DNA of 64,000 nucleotides from JBAXXL01 sp038206725 (GCA_038206725.1 JBBRAO010000005.1:45482-109481); one strand, 5' to 3'. Shown: positions 44,095 to 52,776, counted from the stretch's first letter. The notes: generated by a model not told the origin, from the letters alone. A program made the numbers and translations.

Positions 44095-46602
44095 TTAATA
44101 ACTATCCATTGGTTCTTCGCTACCGCCATTACCATTGGAATCTTTCTTAGTATCTTTTTTATAGTTATTCAGACGATAAGTTAAGTTTAGCATTACAACT
44201 GGAGCTTCACGCCACATCGTAATTTGTGAATAAAGTCCCGGAGAAGATGTTGTAAAACCTCGATTGTATGTAGCAAAAACATCTCTAACATTAAGTGAAA
44301 CCGATAATTTGTTTTTCAAGAAATCTTGTTTGATAGCTAAATTCATACCATACATAGCGGTTGTCGTACCTTGGGCGGACACGCTCGGTGCTCTATAATC
44401 GCCGCTTATTTGGAAGCGAGTGTTAGGTCCAAAATTAAAGATTACATTCATTCTGCTTGACCAAGTATTTGTATTTCTCGATATCGTATCGTTTGCTAAA
44501 ATAGTGTTTAACCGGTAATTATAGAACGTGGCTGATCCGGTTAGATTGATCCATTTTGCAGGTCTCCAATTTACCATTCCTTCCAAACCAGTTGAATAAT
44601 CATCGTTTATATTTTCAAATGTATTCAAAACCATATTATTAGGTAGCGGGGTTCGTACACGAGTAATAATATCTGTCCCGTGTCTGTGATAACCTTCGAT
44701 TGATACATAAGAGGCACTGGCGAAAGAATATTGGTAACTCAATTCAAATGAATTAGTAAACTCAGGTTTCAAAGCGGCGTTTCCTTGACGAAGATTATGG
44801 GAATCCATATAGGTAATAAACGGATCCAAATCCCAACCCTGAGGCCTATCAACGCGTCTTGTATAACTTGCCATTACTTGATTTTCATCGTTTAACTTAT
44901 AAGATAAATGGAGAGAAGGGAAAATATCCCATCGATCGTAAATGTATGCAGTATCGCGATGTTGAGTATTTCTGTAATTGTATTCGCCGCGTAAACCAAC
45001 CATATAACCCAATTTAGCAATACCACCGGTATAAGTACCGTAAATTGAATGAATATCATTGCTAAAAGTCATATCGCTGGTATATTTATCAACCGTATCC
45101 CAAACGTTCGTCGCATTATTAAGTTCTTCAAATAAATAAGTTTCACTCGTTCTATCCATTCTTAAACTATAACCTGCTTCAATTTTTTGTAATTCGTTAA
45201 TTGGATACACGTAATCGGCTTTTAATCTAAATCCTTTTTCTAATTCACCTCCGTGCGTACGTGTTTCGTATTTATTTGTACTATCAACTATACTATAATC
45301 CGAGTTTGTTTTGCCTTCGAATGAAGTGTTCGGATTGTCCGATATTTCATCGGAATATTGGAATGAAGCGTCTATTTGGTGTCCGGCATCGTCGAATTTA
45401 TGCTGGAATGTACCATTCAACCCCCAATAGTCTCTAGTTCCCAAACCACCGCTTTTGGTTTTCGTATAATCGGAGGTTCCTAAATAACTTGTGTATTCGT
45501 GCTGGTTTGAATTCATAAAGAATCCGCCGCCGCCCATACCAAGAACACCTTCCAAAGAGGCACTAGTATTATCTGTAAAATTAAAACCCATTCCTGCCTT
45601 CAAGGAATAACTTTTGCGCTGATAATCTCGGTCCCCTTTTGTATCCAAAGTATCATAATAAATCTGATTATGCGTAGGGGTAGTATCCTTATTTTCATAT
45701 ACAGTTTTACCTTTCATTCCACCAGCGAAGTTCATATCGCGGTAGTCGCCACCGACGTACAAATTGAACTTATTTTGAAAATAATTCACCAAAAAATCAC
45801 CGGAATACTTTCCCCAAGTGCCGTAGCTGGCGTTAAAAAGTCCATTTAATCCTTGGCGAATATCTTTTTTCAAAATCACGTTTATTATTCCGGACGCACC
45901 ATCGGGATCGTATTTTGCTGATGGATTTGTTATTATTTCGATTTTATCAATAGTTTCACTTGGTATTTGTTGTAATGCTTCACTACCTTGAATAATACTC
46001 GGTTTTCCATTTACATAAACGGTAAAATTCGAACTTCCTCGTAACGCGACATTTCCGTCAATATCCACTTGCACCGATGGAACGTTTTCCAAAGCCTGTA
46101 CGGCTGTCATACCTGCGGAAGATAAATCCTGGCTTACGTTTACAACACGTTTATCAATCTTATAATCAACATAAAGTTTGTCGGCAACAACGTCAATTTC
46201 CTGACCTTCAGCGACTGATTCCTTTATTTTTATTGTCCCTAATTTAAGAATTTTACTTTTCGGAGTAACTTTTACATCTTTCATTACATTTTTTTGATAG
46301 CCTACAAACTTGAACTCTATGAAATACATTCCGTAAGGTACTTGTGTAATGCTAAATTCGCCTTTATCATCGCTTATTGCACCTGTTACTATAGATGAGT
46401 CCCTTGCGCTTCTAACTATTACATTGGTGTATTTCATTTTATCACCGGTTTCAGCATCCACTATTTTACCCGATATCACGCCTTCGGCAGGCATTTTAGA
46501 CATATCAGGACTTCCTTTTCCGCCGCCCATACCCGGTTGACTATATAATTGACTAACATTAAATAAAGTTATAAGTGTCATTATGATGAGAATGTTTCTC
46601 AT
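44095..46602 (-). CDS. TonB-dependent-receptor-like outer-membrane barrel with carboxypeptidase-regulatory domain
   Basis: The 835-residue protein has a signal peptide (cleavage near LYSQ). Residues about 40-120 form a CarboxypepD_reg-like Ig domain (GVISGKIVDAETGDKM, GMYFIEFKFVGYQ). A plug-like region follows (GMTAVQALENVPSVQVD, ALRGSSNFTVYVNGKPS, IEIITNPSAKYDPDG), then a large beta-barrel with many alternating aromatic strands. This is the OMP_b-brl_3 type common in Bacteroidota, often grouped with TonB receptors. The final EEPMDSY is polar and not the usual aromatic end. Substrate is unknown. It is the first gene of the five-gene minus-strand run. A glycine/methionine-rich stretch just after the signal (PGMGGGKGSPDMSKMP) is unusual. 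Confidence 0.88.
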   Translation of the reverse strand: MRNILIIMTLITLFNVSQLYSQPGMGGGKGSPDMSKMPAEGVISGKIVDAETGDKMKYTNVIVRSARDSSIVTGAISDDKGEFSITQVPYGMYFIEFKFVGYQKNVMKDVKVTPKSKILKLGTIKIKESVAEGQEIDVVADKLYVDYKIDKRVVNVSQDLSSAGMTAVQALENVPSVQVDIDGNVALRGSSNFTVYVNGKPSIIQGSEALQQIPSETIDKIEIITNPSAKYDPDGASGIINVILKKDIRQGLNGLFNASYGTWGKYSGDFLVNYFQNKFNLYVGGDYRDMNFAGGMKGKTVYENKDTTPTHNQIYYDTLDTKGDRDYQRKSYSLKAGMGFNFTDNTSASLEGVLGMGGGGFFMNSNQHEYTSYLGTSDYTKTKSGGLGTRDYWGLNGTFQHKFDDAGHQIDASFQYSDEISDNPNTSFEGKTNSDYSIVDSTNKYETRTHGGELEKGFRLKADYVYPINELQKIEAGYSLRMDRTSETYLFEELNNATNVWDTVDKYTSDMTFSNDIHSIYGTYTGGIAKLGYMVGLRGEYNYRNTQHRDTAYIYDRWDIFPSLHLSYKLNDENQVMASYTRRVDRPQGWDLDPFITYMDSHNLRQGNAALKPEFTNSFELSYQYSFASASYVSIEGYHRHGTDIITRVRTPLPNNMVLNTFENINDDYSTGLEGMVNWRPAKWINLTGSATFYNYRLNTILANDTISRNTNTWSSRMNVIFNFGPNTRFQISGDYRAPSVSAQGTTTAMYGMNLAIKQDFLKNKLSVSLNVRDVFATYNRGFTTSSPGLYSQITMWREAPVVMLNLTYRLNNYKKDTKKDSNGNGGSEEPMDSY

Positions 46603-46934
46603 TATTGCTCCAAAAATTAAAAGGATTTATTAGTATTTTTTACAAAACATCTTATCTTTGACGATATTTTATGAAAATAGTTTAATTTTTCTAGAGTTCT
46701 ATATGATAAGTTTTTTGATTTAATTTAATAAGAACTGTTAAAATTGTAAAATCAAAATATTTTTAATAGAAATAATTTGTTTATTAAATAAATAATTGTA
46801 ATTTGCCAATAAGAATATAACAATAATAATTATTTTATTGTAAAGATAAGAAAATAAATTAGTAATTAGAAATATGTTGACATACCAATAAAGGTATTAT
46901 TTATAATTTTTGGAATTTTTTTGGAGTAAAGAAT
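46603..46934. other. Divergent AT-rich intergenic region
   Basis: A 332-base region between the divergent barrel gene and the PLA2-like gene. It holds no ORF. It contains the promoter candidate at 46877-46912 for the plus-strand gene and a lone TATCTTTG element at 46653-46660. Confidence 0.5.
46877..46912 (+). promoter_or_regulatory. Candidate promoter for the PLA2-like cargo gene
   Basis: TTGACA at 46877 is followed after 19 bases by TATAATTTTTG at 46902, about 25 bases upstream of the ATG at 46935. The elements suit either a sigma-70 -35/-10 pair or a Bacteroidota-like box. A TTGGAG ribosome site lies closer to the ATG. Confidence 0.45.
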
Positions 46935-48770
46935 ATGTTAAGCATAAAAAACCTCCTCATCTTATCGTTAGTATTTGTACTAACAGTAGTCGCTTATTCG
47001 CAAGAAGAAATATCATTTTCAAGATACCCGAATGGACTTATAAAAATAGGTTTAGGGCCGGAAGCACTTGATTCAAATTTACACAGATTATTGTCTGGAG
47101 AAACTGAAGATGATAGACCTACGTTAATAGCATTTAGAGATTCTTTAGGTCAAGACACAATTTCAGTTATGCTTTCGGCAAGAACGAAACAAGATACTAT
47201 TAGGGTAGTTATGATGACATTACCCGATAGTACAATTTTGGCTAGCATTTCCTATCGGCGATTATCCGATACAACAATAACTTATATTCCAAATTTATCA
47301 ATAGAACTTGATTCCGGTATTGTTCTTGATTCATTCAATGTTACACCTTTGGCAGATAGTTTAATTAAAGAAACTTTAAAATGGACATCAATTGGTATAT
47401 ATATATCGACTTTGCAATCTGATAAAAACATGAATGAATTGCAAGGTGAAAATGATTGTGTTACTTGTATTATGCATGATATGGTTTGTACACCTTCAAC
47501 AATTAATGAAATAGGTATTCAATATTTTTGGTGTCCAATAAGATGGATCACATTAACTGATTGTTGTCGTCAGCATGATATTGATTGGTTTTGTGCTCCC
47601 GGCCAAACTATTGCAGATAGGCTTATTTGTAAAGAAATTGCAGATCAAAGAGTCGCAACTTGTATGTTTGGAAAAATATTTAATGATATATCATCTAACA
47701 CTCCTTGGTGGTGCGGCGGTTATATAACAGGCGCGATAGTTGGTGCAATTTCAGGTACGATAACAGCAGTAATGGTAGAACTATTACTTAAATTTATTTA
47801 TACTTCAAACTTTAACGAATATATTGGTAAAGGGTATCGAACAAATAGTTGTTTGTGTGGCGGTAGCGTTAGAACTATAGCTTGTAAAACAGGACCATTG
47901 TATACCGAAGGAGGAATCATTTGTGAAGGTTCAGCATTAGAATGGTATTTGATTGATAATATAACAGGTTGCAACTCATTTATAGCAGAAACATTAATAG
48001 TTAGTCCTAACGTACCGGGTGCTACATACTCTGTTTCTTGCATTGGTGGTGTTTCTCTTGATTCTCAAAATAATAACATTTTTGTTATAAGCGCAGTATC
48101 GAAAGGAATAATTACTATAACAGTTACTTCAGAATGCGGTACAGTAGTTCTACAAAAAAATATATCAGTTGATAATCCACCTAAACCTACATTGACATTT
48201 TCCCCACAACCTTGTTATCCATTATTTAACTATGGAACAGTAACTGCATATTCACCAGGAGCAACATCATATATTTGGAGCTGTTCTGCTGGAATACTCC
48301 TTTTGGATTATCCATATCTTGGCGTAAGACGTTGGGAAACTACTGGATATGATTTACCTTATTGTATATCAGTTCAAGCATTAAATGAATGTGGTGAGTC
48401 TGAAGTTTTAACTTTTTGTGACAACACAGGACATTGTACTGAAGAAGTTTTCGGTTACATAGAAAATCATCCTATTTCGAAAAGAAATATTATATTAATT
48501 GATCCAGATGCAATTCAAAATAACGATAATTATATAGTAATATTCCCAAATCCAACATCAGGTAAATTAACTATATCATTAGCGAATAATTATAATTATC
48601 GTTCTTTCATGATTACTAACTTATTAAATGGTATAGTATCTAATGACATTCGAATTAATAATAGAAATTTTGAAATCGATTTAAAAGATCTAACAACCGG
48701 AGTATATGTATTAACTTTTCTCGATGCTAATTTGAATAGAAAAAATAGAATTATTCATATAATAAAGTAA
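46935..48770 (+). CDS. T9SS-sorted secreted protein with PLA2-like CCxxHD motif
   Basis: The 611-residue exported protein has a signal peptide (cleavage near AYSQ). Residues about 170-275 contain a cysteine-rich segment with DCCRQHDIDWFC (Cys210, Cys211, His214, Asp215), then DRLICKEIADQRVATCMF and a glycine-rich hydrophobic helix. CCxxHD is the active-site helix signature of phospholipase A2-like enzymes, with His-Asp as catalytic dyad. A calcium loop is not obvious. Two PKD/Ig-like segments follow (about 330-500). The C-terminus is a T9SS sorting domain (FPNPTSGKLTI ... TGVYVLTFLD ... HIIK). A secreted lipase-like or PLA2-fold toxin is plausible; activity is inference. Confidence 0.75.
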   Translation: MLSIKNLLILSLVFVLTVVAYSQEEISFSRYPNGLIKIGLGPEALDSNLHRLLSGETEDDRPTLIAFRDSLGQDTISVMLSARTKQDTIRVVMMTLPDSTILASISYRRLSDTTITYIPNLSIELDSGIVLDSFNVTPLADSLIKETLKWTSIGIYISTLQSDKNMNELQGENDCVTCIMHDMVCTPSTINEIGIQYFWCPIRWITLTDCCRQHDIDWFCAPGQTIADRLICKEIADQRVATCMFGKIFNDISSNTPWWCGGYITGAIVGAISGTITAVMVELLLKFIYTSNFNEYIGKGYRTNSCLCGGSVRTIACKTGPLYTEGGIICEGSALEWYLIDNITGCNSFIAETLIVSPNVPGATYSVSCIGGVSLDSQNNNIFVISAVSKGIITITVTSECGTVVLQKNISVDNPPKPTLTFSPQPCYPLFNYGTVTAYSPGATSYIWSCSAGILLLDYPYLGVRRWETTGYDLPYCISVQALNECGESEVLTFCDNTGHCTEEVFGYIENHPISKRNIILIDPDAIQNNDNYIVIFPNPTSGKLTISLANNYNYRSFMITNLLNGIVSNDIRINNRNFEIDLKDLTTGVYVLTFLDANLNRKNRIIHIIK

Positions 48771-48789
48771 AATATAATTAGGTTTTAAA

Positions 48790-49488
48790 ATGAAAAAATT
48801 ATTATTTAGTATATTTTTAAGTTTTGCTTTTTTGGGTGCATTAATTGCCGCCGACGAACCAAATGTACAAGTTGATTCGGCTAAGCTAGCCGATGAAAAA
48901 GTAATCCATAAATACAAAATTGGATTTAGTTATGGATTTTCCACTCCTTATAGCGGGACTGTTGATTATGCTTATGTTTATGGTAAATCAGCAATGGGAA
49001 CAGCCGAGTTTGATTTGACAAGAAAATCATTCATTTATACTGAATTAATTTTTAACTCTTACAAAATGGATAATGGTTTTGCCTCAAGAGATTATTTTGG
49101 AGATTGGTTTAAAATACCGGATGGTACTTACGAGTCTTCTAAAAGCAAAAACCCTTGTAAATCATATTCCTACGTTTTAGGTTATGGACTTAGAACATGT
49201 CCCGATCATACCAAATCTTCTATACGATATGGTTTGGGAGCAATTTATAATTATAATGTATTAGATGAATTTACAATTACAACACCAACCGATACACTTA
49301 CATTTCCTGTAAAACGTTCCTATTCAATAGGCATTAACTTAATGGTCGGGTTTGATCTTCCAATGTATGATGATGTATTGGGATTCTCATCAACAATTAA
49401 TATCAGTTCCGGAATAATTGGTACTAAAAACGGTTTCAAGATGCAATATTCATCTTTGACCCTTTTTGGTTTGTATTATCGGTTTTAA
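48790..49488 (+). CDS. Small outer-membrane beta-barrel-like protein
   Basis: The 232-residue protein has a signal peptide (MKKLLFSIFLSFAFLG, cleavage near LIAAD) and a chain of amphipathic strands ending in FGLYYRF. The terminal phenylalanine is typical of BAM-assembled barrels. About eight strands can be drawn (for example YKIGFSYGFSTPYSG, SYVLGYGLRTC, YSIGINLMVGFDLP). No conserved family is recognised. It starts 19 bases after the PLA2-like gene, so they may be co-transcribed. A role as anchor, porin or immunity-like partner of the upstream secreted protein is speculation. Confidence 0.65.
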   Translation: MKKLLFSIFLSFAFLGALIAADEPNVQVDSAKLADEKVIHKYKIGFSYGFSTPYSGTVDYAYVYGKSAMGTAEFDLTRKSFIYTELIFNSYKMDNGFASRDYFGDWFKIPDGTYESSKSKNPCKSYSYVLGYGLRTCPDHTKSSIRYGLGAIYNYNVLDEFTITTPTDTLTFPVKRSYSIGINLMVGFDLPMYDDVLGFSSTINISSGIIGTKNGFKMQYSSLTLFGLYYRF

Positions 49489-49494
49489 TATTAA

Positions 49495-49872
49495 TTGAAA
49501 GTTATAAATTATAAATTGCAAGAAAGGAAATCAGAATTTGTAGTACCTTTTGAAGATTTGCTTATGTATTGTTTCAGTTTTCATATTGCACTTATGAGTG
49601 GATTCATTTCGATTAATTCATTGCAAACCGCTACAAAAGAAGTACGGTCGCTGATTTATTGGAATATGAGCAGTGACATCGAACAAGATGAGATAGGCGT
49701 TTATAATATTTATGGTGCAAAAATAAGCGATAGAAGTAAAATCAGTTTCGATCAACTAAATCTTTATAGTGGTTATTTGATTTGGAATTGTTCAGGTATA
49801 GAAGCCGGTGTTTATTTGATTATTATTAAGCATGGAACGGAAACTAGAACTATTAAAGTGATGGTGAATTAG
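49495..49872 (+). pseudogene. Orphan T9SS sorting-domain fragment
   Basis: Residues 45-125 of this frame are a T9SS sorting domain nearly identical in protein sequence to the end of the 9363-11477 propeller protein (TATKEVRSLIYWNMSSDIE ... GVYLIIIKHGTETRTIKVM). The first about 44 residues, from a TTG start, show neither a signal peptide nor a propeller. It is best read as the 3' end of a deleted cargo gene or a recombined spare tail. Expression as a protein is doubtful. The terminator and 161-bp repeat begin 43 bases later. Confidence 0.7.
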
Positions 49873-49914
49873 AATGTTTAATAAAGAAACATTAGCGAAT
49901 ATCAATCTAATTCA

Positions 49915-50075
49915 GGGTTCAAAATTTTTGAACCCTTTTTAATTTATTATTACGCCCACCCCCTACAACAATAAAAAAAAATATACGTCAAAATGTCATA
50001 AGTTTAAGACATATTATTAAGAGAACAAATGCAAGATTTTATTAAGAAAAAACATATATACGAGATTATATTAAT
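49915..50075 (+). repeat. 161-bp direct repeat F, left copy (terminator + upstream region + first codons of rhodanese gene)
   Basis: Matches 52777-52937 except for a few bases around an A-run. It begins with a gggttcaaaa/ttttgaaccc hairpin and T-run, contains atgtcataagtttaagacat, and ends with the first 15 or so codons of the rhodanese gene (from ATG at 50030). Here that frame soon terminates in unrelated sequence. Confidence 0.93.
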
Positions 50076-50320
50076 TTTCTTCAATCCTGTAAGGATGATA
50101 CGTTTATAGAAAATTGAAAACCCGTCCACGCCGAAACCCTGAAAGGGTGAAATATACGCCAACCAAAATGTAGAAACGCACTGTGTACGTCTCTACTACT
50201 TCACCATTCCCTCCCGCCCCAAACTCAACAAAATAATAAATATTTTCATATTTTTTATATGCTTCTAACTTATTATATTATAGATAGAGTAGTTTTATGA
50301 ACAAAGGTTAATTTTTCTTA

Positions 50321-50352
50321 TTTGGTATTGTCATTGGAATTACATAATTTTG
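50321..50352 (+). promoter_or_regulatory. Candidate Bacteroidota-type promoter
   Basis: TTTG at 50321-50324, a 20-base spacer, then TAATTTTG at 50345-50352 fit the TTTG-N19/20-TAnnTTTG consensus. A terminator-like hairpin follows within 80 bases. Confidence 0.45.
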
Positions 50353-50391
50353 AATGTACTGATTGACAATATGAACTATGAATTTTATTTA

Positions 50392-50428
50392 CAAAGAATT
50401 ATTGAATATTCTTTGTTGTTTTTTAAGA
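50392..50428 (+). terminator. Terminator-like hairpin (possible end of a short RNA)
   Basis: acaaagaat and attctttgt pair and are followed by tgttttttaag. With the promoter candidate at 50321 this would give a transcript of about 65 bases. Confidence 0.45.
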
Positions 50429-50473
50429 TTATTATTTAATAAATTATTTGTTAAAATGACAGGAGACACGCCT

Positions 50474-50515
50474 ATGATTGCCCAAACAAAAAAGCCAAAG
50501 TTTTTCCTTTGGTAA
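50474..50515 (+). promoter_or_regulatory. Possible leader peptide and alternative hairpins
   Basis: An ATG at 50474 has AGGAG ending 8 bases upstream and encodes 13 codons ending KKPKFFLW before TAA. The end of this ORF overlaps ccaaag/ctttgg (50495-50512), which competes with a larger stem aagccaaag/ctttggctt (50492-50531). The arrangement resembles an attenuator leader; the downstream gene would be the secreted peptide at 50725. Confidence 0.35.
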
Positions 50516-50724
50516 AGTTTTCCTTTGGCTTAACGAAAAAATAAATAAAACTTCACCAAGATATGATGAAGTATTACCATCATTAATTTAAACGCGACTA
50601 CAAAAATAATAAATATAGGTGATATTTCAAGGGTATTTTATATGTTTTTTTGTTATACTATTACTAAATAATTGATTCTATATGATAGTATAATTAATTT
50701 TCCTTTAAAAATGGAGATAAAATA

Positions 50725-51063
50725 ATGAAAAGAAGAACATTAATAATAATTGCTTGCTTATTGGTCTTCGTAGCGACCATATTAACAGCAAATTTACAAT
50801 CGAATGGGTTTGAATATGCACCTGGTGGTAGTATATGGTCTTCAAATGGATCACCAAAATTTACAGATTTCTATGAGTCCGGATCTTACATCTATTGCTC
50901 TCAAAGAATTGATGGTGGTTGGAACATTGGGTGCAGGACTAATATATTTGCTAATTGTTATTCCATTACTGAAGGTGGAACATTGCTAACAGTTTATCCA
51001 CTTGGTGGTGTGATTCCTCCAGGTACAGATTTTATCGGTGTTTTAACAACTATACAACAATGA
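50725..51063 (+). CDS. Small secreted protein of the repeat-enclosed module
   Basis: The 112-residue protein has ggaga ahead of its ATG and a clear signal peptide (MKRRTLIIIACLLVFVATI, cleavage near LTA). The about 90-residue mature chain is rich in Gly, Ser and Thr, with three cysteines and no recognised domain. It is followed by a hairpin (51069-51095) and then by a propeller-like lipoprotein and a CxxC protein. In other Bacteroidota, small exported peptides such as the NVEALA type can be encoded beside 6-bladed beta-propeller lipoproteins and thioredoxin-like proteins. This gene fits that position but I cannot show that it has the NVEALA motif. Probably periplasmic or surface; role unknown. 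Confidence 0.65.
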   Translation: MKRRTLIIIACLLVFVATILTANLQSNGFEYAPGGSIWSSNGSPKFTDFYESGSYIYCSQRIDGGWNIGCRTNIFANCYSITEGGTLLTVYPLGGVIPPGTDFIGVLTTIQQ

Positions 51064-51068
51064 TAATA

Positions 51069-51095
51069 AGGGCAGAAAACTTATCTTTCTGCCCT
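51069..51095 (+). terminator. Partial terminator/attenuator within the peptide module
   Basis: agggcagaaa and tttctgccct form a strong stem with a short loop, 6 bases after the peptide gene stop and 19 bases before the next ATG. There is no long T-run, so it could stabilise the peptide mRNA and reduce expression of downstream genes. Confidence 0.6.
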
Positions 51096-51113
51096 CTAAT
51101 TAAAGAGGAAACT

Positions 51114-52367
51114 ATGAAAAAAAAATTTGTATTTCTCGTTCTATTTTTTTTGATTATTTCTTGTACTTCAAAAAGCAAAATTGAAATTGTTAATTCATTA
51201 AGATTAGAAGAATCTGATTCGTTAACAATAGCGAAAGTTTCTGTAGTAGATATATCCCCAGACGGAAAAAAGATGTTGATTACTGATGGAATTTCTGGTA
51301 TCATTTCTCAATATGATCTTATTTCCGGGAAAATTATTAATTTCCTTAAACCACCTAAATCTTTAGTTGATTCTTTAGCTTTTTCAGACTGGGAACTACC
51401 TATTGGTTTTCAGCGAAATTATGTATTTGTTACAAGAGAAGAATTTAAGAAATATAGACCTGAATTCAATACTGATATATTGTTTAATAACCACTTTGTC
51501 AAGGCACTATATTATAATAATAGTGATATTGTTGTATCAGCATATCTGGATGCGCCCTTTTATTGTAAAGAAACCGGTTACAATAAATTAACTTGGACTA
51601 TTTTATTCGTTTATGACAAAAATTTAACGTATAAAAAAATTATAAACTTACATAAAATTCCTGCTTCGTCTCAACCCCAACCTTTCGGTATATGTTTCAA
51701 CAATAATAATCTTTTTATTGTTACTTCCAATTATAATGCTGGTATCTCTAACCTATTTTCAGATTCATTAGGTTTGATTTCTCATTATGATGAAAACTTT
51801 ATTTTTGTAAAAGATGTGGCAAATATGCCTGAACGGATTATGAAATATGGATTTAAATATAGCATTACTGATAACATTTCTACTATTGTTTCTGATGGAA
51901 CTGATACATATTTCGCTTTAAATTATTTAAATTATATAGGATTTCTAAATAAAGATAAAAAAATAATCTTAAAAGATTATAATTATCCAACAGAAATTAA
52001 TTTTGAAAATTATAATAATTATCTGAAACAAAATGGTATCAATATTAAAAAAAGCAATTGGGTAGAAAAAGTTTCGAATGAAGAATTTATAAAATATTTT
52101 CCAGTTAGTGTTGAAAATATTTTCAATGTTAACCAAAACATTGGGGTTGAGGCATATAAACGCAATCCTATTAACCAAGAAGTTTCTGAGGTTAGCATCC
52201 AATTATATAATAAAAAAGGGGATGTCCTTAAACAAAATAACATTGATTATATTAATAACAATGGGATATTACAATACTTAACTTATAATAATAACAATAA
52301 TAGATTAATGCTGTTTAGGAAAGATAGTGAAAAAGGTTGGACAATGGAGGTGGCAAAATGGGAATAA
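51114..52367 (+). CDS. Beta-propeller-like lipoprotein (6-bladed type suspected)
   Basis: The real start is the ATG at 51114 (agagga ribosome site), which gives a lipoprotein signal with Cys17 in LIISC. The earlier in-frame codon at 51060 is not needed. The 417-residue protein has repeated four-strand-like units (VVDISPDGKKMLITDG, NNNNLFIVTSNYNAGI, LFRKDSEKGWTMEVAKW), as in the 6-bladed beta-propeller lipoproteins of Bacteroidota. Those are anchored in the outer membrane or periplasm, and their functions are largely undefined. It overlaps the downstream CxxC gene by ten bases, so the two are coupled. Asn/Lys/Tyr-rich AT-biased codon use is stronger than in the core genes, hinting at separate origin. 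Confidence 0.65.
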   Translation: MKKKFVFLVLFFLIISCTSKSKIEIVNSLRLEESDSLTIAKVSVVDISPDGKKMLITDGISGIISQYDLISGKIINFLKPPKSLVDSLAFSDWELPIGFQRNYVFVTREEFKKYRPEFNTDILFNNHFVKALYYNNSDIVVSAYLDAPFYCKETGYNKLTWTILFVYDKNLTYKKIINLHKIPASSQPQPFGICFNNNNLFIVTSNYNAGISNLFSDSLGLISHYDENFIFVKDVANMPERIMKYGFKYSITDNISTIVSDGTDTYFALNYLNYIGFLNKDKKIILKDYNYPTEINFENYNNYLKQNGINIKKSNWVEKVSNEEFIKYFPVSVENIFNVNQNIGVEAYKRNPINQEVSEVSIQLYNKKGDVLKQNNIDYINNNGILQYLTYNNNNNRLMLFRKDSEKGWTMEVAKWE

Positions 52368-52759
52368 GAATCTGTTTTGTATTATTGATGCTCTATTCTT
52401 TGAATTTATATTCAGCAGATGAAACTTATTATAATCAATTAAAGTCAAAGGTAAATCTTCAAAAAGATGAGCAATTGGTTGTTTTATTTCAGAATATAGG
52501 AAATTGTTCCAGATGTTACATTGTCCCAATGGAACAAGTCCGCAAATTAAAAAATGAAGGTAAGATAAATAAATTTAGACTATTAGCCTTAGTTGTTTGC
52601 GATAGAGATATTGAACTTAATATTTATAAGAAACAACACGATTGGAAATATTATATGTTCAGAGATGACGGAAAAGGTCATAAACGGCTTGATTCAAAAC
52701 TTTCTACTTATTTATCTGTCTTTGATTACTATGGTAAAAAGATATACGAAATGGAATAG
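52358..52759 (+). CDS. Exported thioredoxin-like CxxC protein
   Basis: The ATG at 52358 has a perfect ggaggt ribosome site and begins a signal peptide (MGIRICFVLLMLYSLNLYS). The 133-residue protein has a beta-strand QLVVLFQNIGNCSRC with Cys50 and Cys53, which places a CxxC at the start of a helix as in thioredoxin folds. This is followed by a helix and later strands (FRLLALVVCDRD, KYYMFRDDG, VFDYYGKKIYEME). It is shorter than TlpA proteins and lacks an obvious WCxxC. A periplasmic redox or metal-binding role in maturing the neighbouring cysteine-containing peptide is an inference. Its start lies inside the lipoprotein gene, so expression is coupled. Confidence 0.65.
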   Translation: MGIRICFVLLMLYSLNLYSADETYYNQLKSKVNLQKDEQLVVLFQNIGNCSRCYIVPMEQVRKLKNEGKINKFRLLALVVCDRDIELNIYKKQHDWKYYMFRDDGKGHKRLDSKLSTYLSVFDYYGKKIYEME

Positions 52760-52776
52760 ATTTTTATTTTCCAAAA

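Larger units (their letters stand above)
50076..50720. other. Intergenic region with small structured elements
   Basis: No protein-length gene. It contains a degenerate palindrome E (50172-50198), a ccctgaaagggt hairpin (50137-50148), a promoter-terminator pair (50321-50428), a 13-codon ORF with strong ribosome site (50474-50515) overlapping alternative hairpins, and AT-rich DNA before the small peptide gene. Confidence 0.5.
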
